From Actinomucor elegans (Eukaryota > Mucoromycota > Mucoromycetes > Mucorales > Mucoraceae): 64,000 nucleotides of DNA. The DNA lies in the NCBI GenBank assembly GCA_026027325.1, contig JAMSLZ010000001.1, positions 1,550,001 through 1,614,000 on the forward strand. The letters are read 5' to 3'. The notes below the pieces were generated by a model. That model was not told where the DNA came from. It saw only the letters and a list, made by a program, of their open reading frames with translations, and ran no database searches. Below are positions 60,269 to 64,000 of this stretch, one piece after another (position 1 is the stretch's first letter; each line of letters starts with the position of its first letter). The translations under genes and the position numbers were made by a program.

Positions 60269-62952
60269 CTAGTTTCTCTTTTCTTCAATAAGATTCCAAG
60301 TATCTCTCCATTGAAGCGTGCTATAGTTATTGATAGGGCCTGTCATGCCAAAAGAGACTGGAGCGAAATGAATAAATGCAGCAATAACAGCAATGTAAAC
60401 GGGAATGAATACAGCATATTGAACATTCTTTGAACTATTGCGAGTGAAATGATCCATCAAAAAGGGAACCATGATAATACTGAAATAGAGTGCAGGGAAA
60501 TAGTGGTGCAAGTAAGTGACACGGCCCATAATAAAGAAGGGAATATAATGGAAAAACCATCCAAGGAATAGAGTCTTGCCAGCGTAAAAGAAATGATCCC
60601 ATTGAGCTATGTCAAAATAAATTAGTAACAGTTTTTTTTTTTTCATTTGCTGCATATACATATATATATTACTTACCATTTGTCAAATCATAAATCTTTC
60701 TCTGCATACGAATAATATAATAAGCAATAGTCAAGCAGAAGACGCCAATGGAACCAATGGATAGCCACCAAACAATAGGATTGCCTAAAAGATAGTACTT
60801 GACGTCGTTCTCGCCCCAACCACACATACGAAGACCAACTGTAACAAAAGGCCATTCGCTTGGAAGAGAAGAAAGGATATCATATTTGTCAGGATCGGGT
60901 GTCAAAGCATTATTGGAAGTCCACATAGCAATATTGAGTGTGATAAAGTCACGAAGGAAATGGCTCTTGTAAGCATTGGGTGGTGCAGCAGGTAATTTTT
61001 CATTCCAGTGCTGCTCAACATTCCACATGGAGTGAGGATCCTCTGTATTATTATTCTTGTCACAGTACACTTCTGTTTGCTTAAAGCCCCATTGAGGTAA
61101 AGTAACACCGTCAGCAGTTAAAAGACAGCCTAGCTTTTCATGACGAAGACGGACACGCGTAGTCAAAGAACGAACACGTTTCTTATCATGATAAACGAAA
61201 TCATCTACAATCTCTACTTTCCAGTTATCTTGAATATCACCTACAGTCTCATTACCGTAACAACTGACTTCCCATTGGCTTGTAGTAATAGGTGCATTGA
61301 CAGGATGACTGTGCAAGTTGCGACCTGTAGAAGTATGTTGAAGACGAACGATATCTCCATCTTGAACAAAGCGGATAAAGTCTTCGTTCTCGGGTTGCTC
61401 ATAGTCATGTTCATTGTAGTTTCTAGGAGGGCGAATGGTCCAATGGTTATTATCGTCCTTGTGGTGATAGCAAGTGATTTGTTGCTGTTTGGATCCTTCA
61501 GGATAAGTTTGAACGTGAGAGTGAAGCAATCCACCACCATAACCAGCGTTCTTAAATGTTAATTTGGAGCCATAAGCAATTTCTTCAAATCAAATCAATA
61601 CGAATGAATCACGTTTTTCAAAAGGTTGACTTACCAAGAGGATTATCAGACATGTCGTTACCCTCCAGATTAGCTTGGAAAAGAGAACTCATTTGTGCAT
61701 CACCAGGACCACTTTTATACAAAAGAGCAAAATGTAAGATAAAACTAAAGATGTAAATGACGGCAGGAATAGCAATAAGGCCAATGACACGGGCCATCCA
61801 GTGCCCAAGGTATGTCTTTTTGGGCATTTGTAAATCACCCCACATATCCCAGAGATCTTCGATTGTGTATACACCAACTACAGCAACAGCAAACAAACCA
61901 ACCCATTTAACACTCAATACACAGCCTAATGAAGCGCCTGTCAAACAAAGCCAGGTCCACCATTCTGCAGAGAAAGATCTATAATAATGATTTGAATCAG
62001 CGATTATTACCAATATATATCACAATAACTTACTGGTGACGCAAATTATGGAAAGTAGTGAGTGTATAGAGTGAGGTACAAGTAAAGAACAAGAGCATTG
62101 AATCCAACAAGATGAATCGACTGATGGTAAGGTAAGCATTATCTATTTGTTTTGTTTATATCAAAGAATGTATCAAAATTTTGTTTTGTTGTACTCCTTA
62201 CCAAGTAAAACCATCGTAGCGGCTAAAACGGAAGCTTTCAAGGACATCTTTAATTGAACAGCAGTAAGGTAAGCAATAGGGACCATCATAGCGCCAAAAA
62301 ACGCGTTGAAGATACGCATCACTGCAAAATTCACATCTTCAGGATACGTAGCGCCCGATTCAAAGCCAAAAGAGCCATTGTATCCACCGAGCCATCCAGA
62401 AAGGCCAACAAGGATCTTGCCAAGAGGAGGATGGACATCGAAATAGAAATCATGGTTCAAATAGTGTGATCCAAACTATTAGATAATACATTATTTAATA
62501 CATCTCACTGTAATACCAAAAATCCTGATTTATATATTACCTTGCCAAAGTGTGCCTACCAAATGAACACATGTTGAGTTAATCTGAATTAAACGCGTAT
62601 TAAAACAATAAACATACCTCATCCCAAACAACCGAATTACTCAACGTAATCTTTCTGAATCGAGTCCAAAACGATAACAATGTGAAGACAATAGTGATTA
62701 TAGTATGCTGATTCTTTTGCAAGAACGCAATGTTCTAAACACTATATAAGTTTTGATTCTGATCCTTTCACTGTTCAACTTTACCTTATTTGAAGAATAG
62801 ACGATAGTAGGTTGAGGTTGAGGTTGGTATCTATGGGTTTTGGCTTTCAAATCATCATCGTTGATAAAATCATTATCAACTACAGCCGCATATTCATGCT
62901 GCTGCTTTTCAGGTATATGAGGAATATGCCTTCTTTTCATTGTAGCTGCCAT
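60269..62952 (-). CDS. PMT2: Dolichyl-phosphate-mannose--protein mannosyltransferase (PMT2-type)
   Basis: ER multispanning enzyme that starts protein O-mannosylation from dolichyl-phosphate mannose. Eight exons: 62785-62952, 62618-62734, 62541-62555, 62202-62475, 62034-62142, 61635-61978, 60677-61582 and 60269-60606 (756 aa). The third exon is only 15 nt and encodes AHFGK, completing VVWDE-AHFGK-FGSHYL. This region (catalytic Asp-Glu) and FDVHPPLGKILVGLSGWLGG are PMT hallmarks. The central lumenal part carries three MIR motifs (around LLHSHVQTYPEGSKQQQITC, IVRLQHTSTGRNLHSHPVNA and RLRHEKLGCLLTADGVTLPQ). The C-terminal half holds several TM helices and FHYIPFFIMGRVTYLHHYFP ALYF. GYNGSFGFESGATYPEDVNF is the PMT2-subfamily loop, distinct from PMT1 and PMT4. 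The N-terminal 55 residues are cytosolic and polar. Confidence 0.95.
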
Positions 62953-64000
62953 TTTATATCACTATAAGATACAGCTATTAGAAAGAACAAGAGAGAAAAA
63001 ACGCTTGAAATGTGAATAAAAAACGTGCGTTAATAAGGCTCCCAACTCATTCCTGGCGTTAAAAGTCCGCTGACACTTCTTTTGGAAAGATCTGATTACA
63101 ACATTAGAGCAACCAGGGTACACTTGACGCGTCTTTTATTTAATTAACTAAACGCGTTACAGTGCACCATTAATAACAGGTTAGCTTGACAGGAATGTGA
63201 GTTACTTGATTCTGAATGCAATAACCTAGCTTCTTTATTACATATGAAATATTACACTATAATACATTATTAATATCCTGATTAAAGGTGTTTCCATAAG
63301 ATTTATATATACTATTAACAAAGGAGTTGATGGAAAGTCTGTACGGATTGCCATTTCTATAAAAATAACTGTATCAAGCAGCTCATCATTATTCATATAT
63401 GAACAAGTCACATATTCTGTCATTTCTGAAAAATGAAAGTCATATTTTGAACGCCAATTGTCTGGGAAAGCAGAGTTATACGCAAAGAGTACCCATCCAA
63501 TAGTACTACTGAAAAATTGTATAAGCCAATAGGATTCTTAGAAACGGCTTTAAATAAGAACTGTTCTTTTAATAGGAAGGTCCGCAGTAGGTACAATACC
63601 TGGTTGTAAACTAGTAGTCTTGTAAAGCCTGTTATACACTTATGTTCATCTAAATAAGCTATAAAAAGCTGTGTATTTTTTCAAATAATAGTCTGTTCAT
63701 ATCCAACAAGTGATATCTATTCACTTGTCGAATTTGCAATAAAGCAGGTGTCTTGTCATTATCCTTTTATAGTAAATTTATGCATCAACTTCATGCAGCA
63801 AGAGGATATGCTTCCCAAAGCCTTTGTAAGTTATTTTTTACAGTTAGTTATTAATCGGGTATCAGTGATCAACTGTATCCAATCTATAAATAATTTTATT
63901 ACAATTTATATCTGTTAATATCTTCAAAAACAACTAATATAGTAAATTATACAATATAACATTAATAAAGAAGCATTCAACAAATGTATACTCAACAGGT
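62953..64000. other. Right-end region without a supported gene
   Basis: 1 kb upstream of the PMT gene. A possible exon start lies at 63780 (MHQLHAARGYASQSL then a GTAAGT donor), resembling a mitochondrial presequence, but the rest would lie outside the window. Otherwise AT-rich sequence with nothing recognisable. Confidence 0.5.

Noticed and set aside
63780..63826. Possible first exon of a mitochondrial protein (MHQLHAARGYASQSL then a GT donor)
   Set aside because: Only 15 residues, no second exon inside the window, and no promoter I can name.

Overview
The window is an intron-rich, AT-rich fungal nuclear segment. Genes are split by 46-160 bp GT-AG introns with fungal-type branch points (CTAAC/CTAAT-like), intergenic DNA is full of long A/T runs, and every recognisable protein is fungal. 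The mixture (two G-alpha subunits, URC4, a Yap1/Pap1-type bZIP, a PMT2-type mannosyltransferase, an IS630/mariner-type transposon relic) and the compact exon style point to an early-diverging fungus, most likely Mucoromycota/Mucorales. That placement is inference. I rebuilt the exon models by hand. For every intact gene complete within the window, summed exon lengths give an unbroken reading frame. The XRN1 fragment was checked only across its one junction.

Layout. 1-2885 (+): 3' part of XRN1, running off the left edge. 4271-7308 (-): glucosidase I in 11 exons. 7711-9307: a dead DDE transposon. 10010-10557 (-): mitoribosomal uL29m. 10885-12156 (-): intact G-alpha. 15351-16108 (+) and 27946-28703 (-): two almost identical, inverted copies of a secreted isochorismatase-like hydrolase. 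They flank a small hypothetical gene (18536), a RhoGAP protein (18978-20495) and a hexose-type MFS transporter (24595-26257). 30523-31469 (+): PAPS reductase, tail to tail with MMS19 (31597-35403, -). 36072-37613 (+): URC4, tail to tail with an AP-1-like bZIP factor (37756-39247, -). 40544-41323 (+): UPS1/PRELI. 43713-44674 (+): PNO1, tail to tail with MTD1 (44839-45867, -). 46011-47084 (-): probable 40S assembly factor (FAF1/C1orf131-like). 49955-51642 (+): a cytochrome P450. 55924-57347 (-): a second G-alpha carrying a one-base frameshift. 60269-62952 (-): PMT2-type protein O-mannosyltransferase.

Functional threads. Glucosidase I and the PMT both act in ER protein glycosylation. PAPS reductase and MMS19 meet through sulfur assimilation, because MMS19 (yeast MET18) helps load Fe-S clusters that sulfite reductase needs. 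PNO1 and the FAF1-like protein both serve 40S subunit assembly. MTD1 and URC4 are nucleotide/one-carbon enzymes. These look like ordinary dispersed fungal genes, not a co-regulated cluster.

The large gene-poor stretches (12.2-15.2, 16.3-18.5, 20.5-24.5, 26.3-27.7, 28.9-30.5, 41.3-43.7, 47.1-49.9, 51.6-55.9 and 57.4-60.2 kb) hold homopolymer tracts and a degenerate dispersed repeat family that forms a tandem ~165 bp array near 22.4-22.9 kb. The observations I consider most worth checking are the homogenised inverted duplication, the frameshifted G-alpha, the repeat family, the bZIP factor without an N-terminal cysteine domain, and a 20-bp-stem hairpin at 3472-3521. I found no convincing wholly new system.
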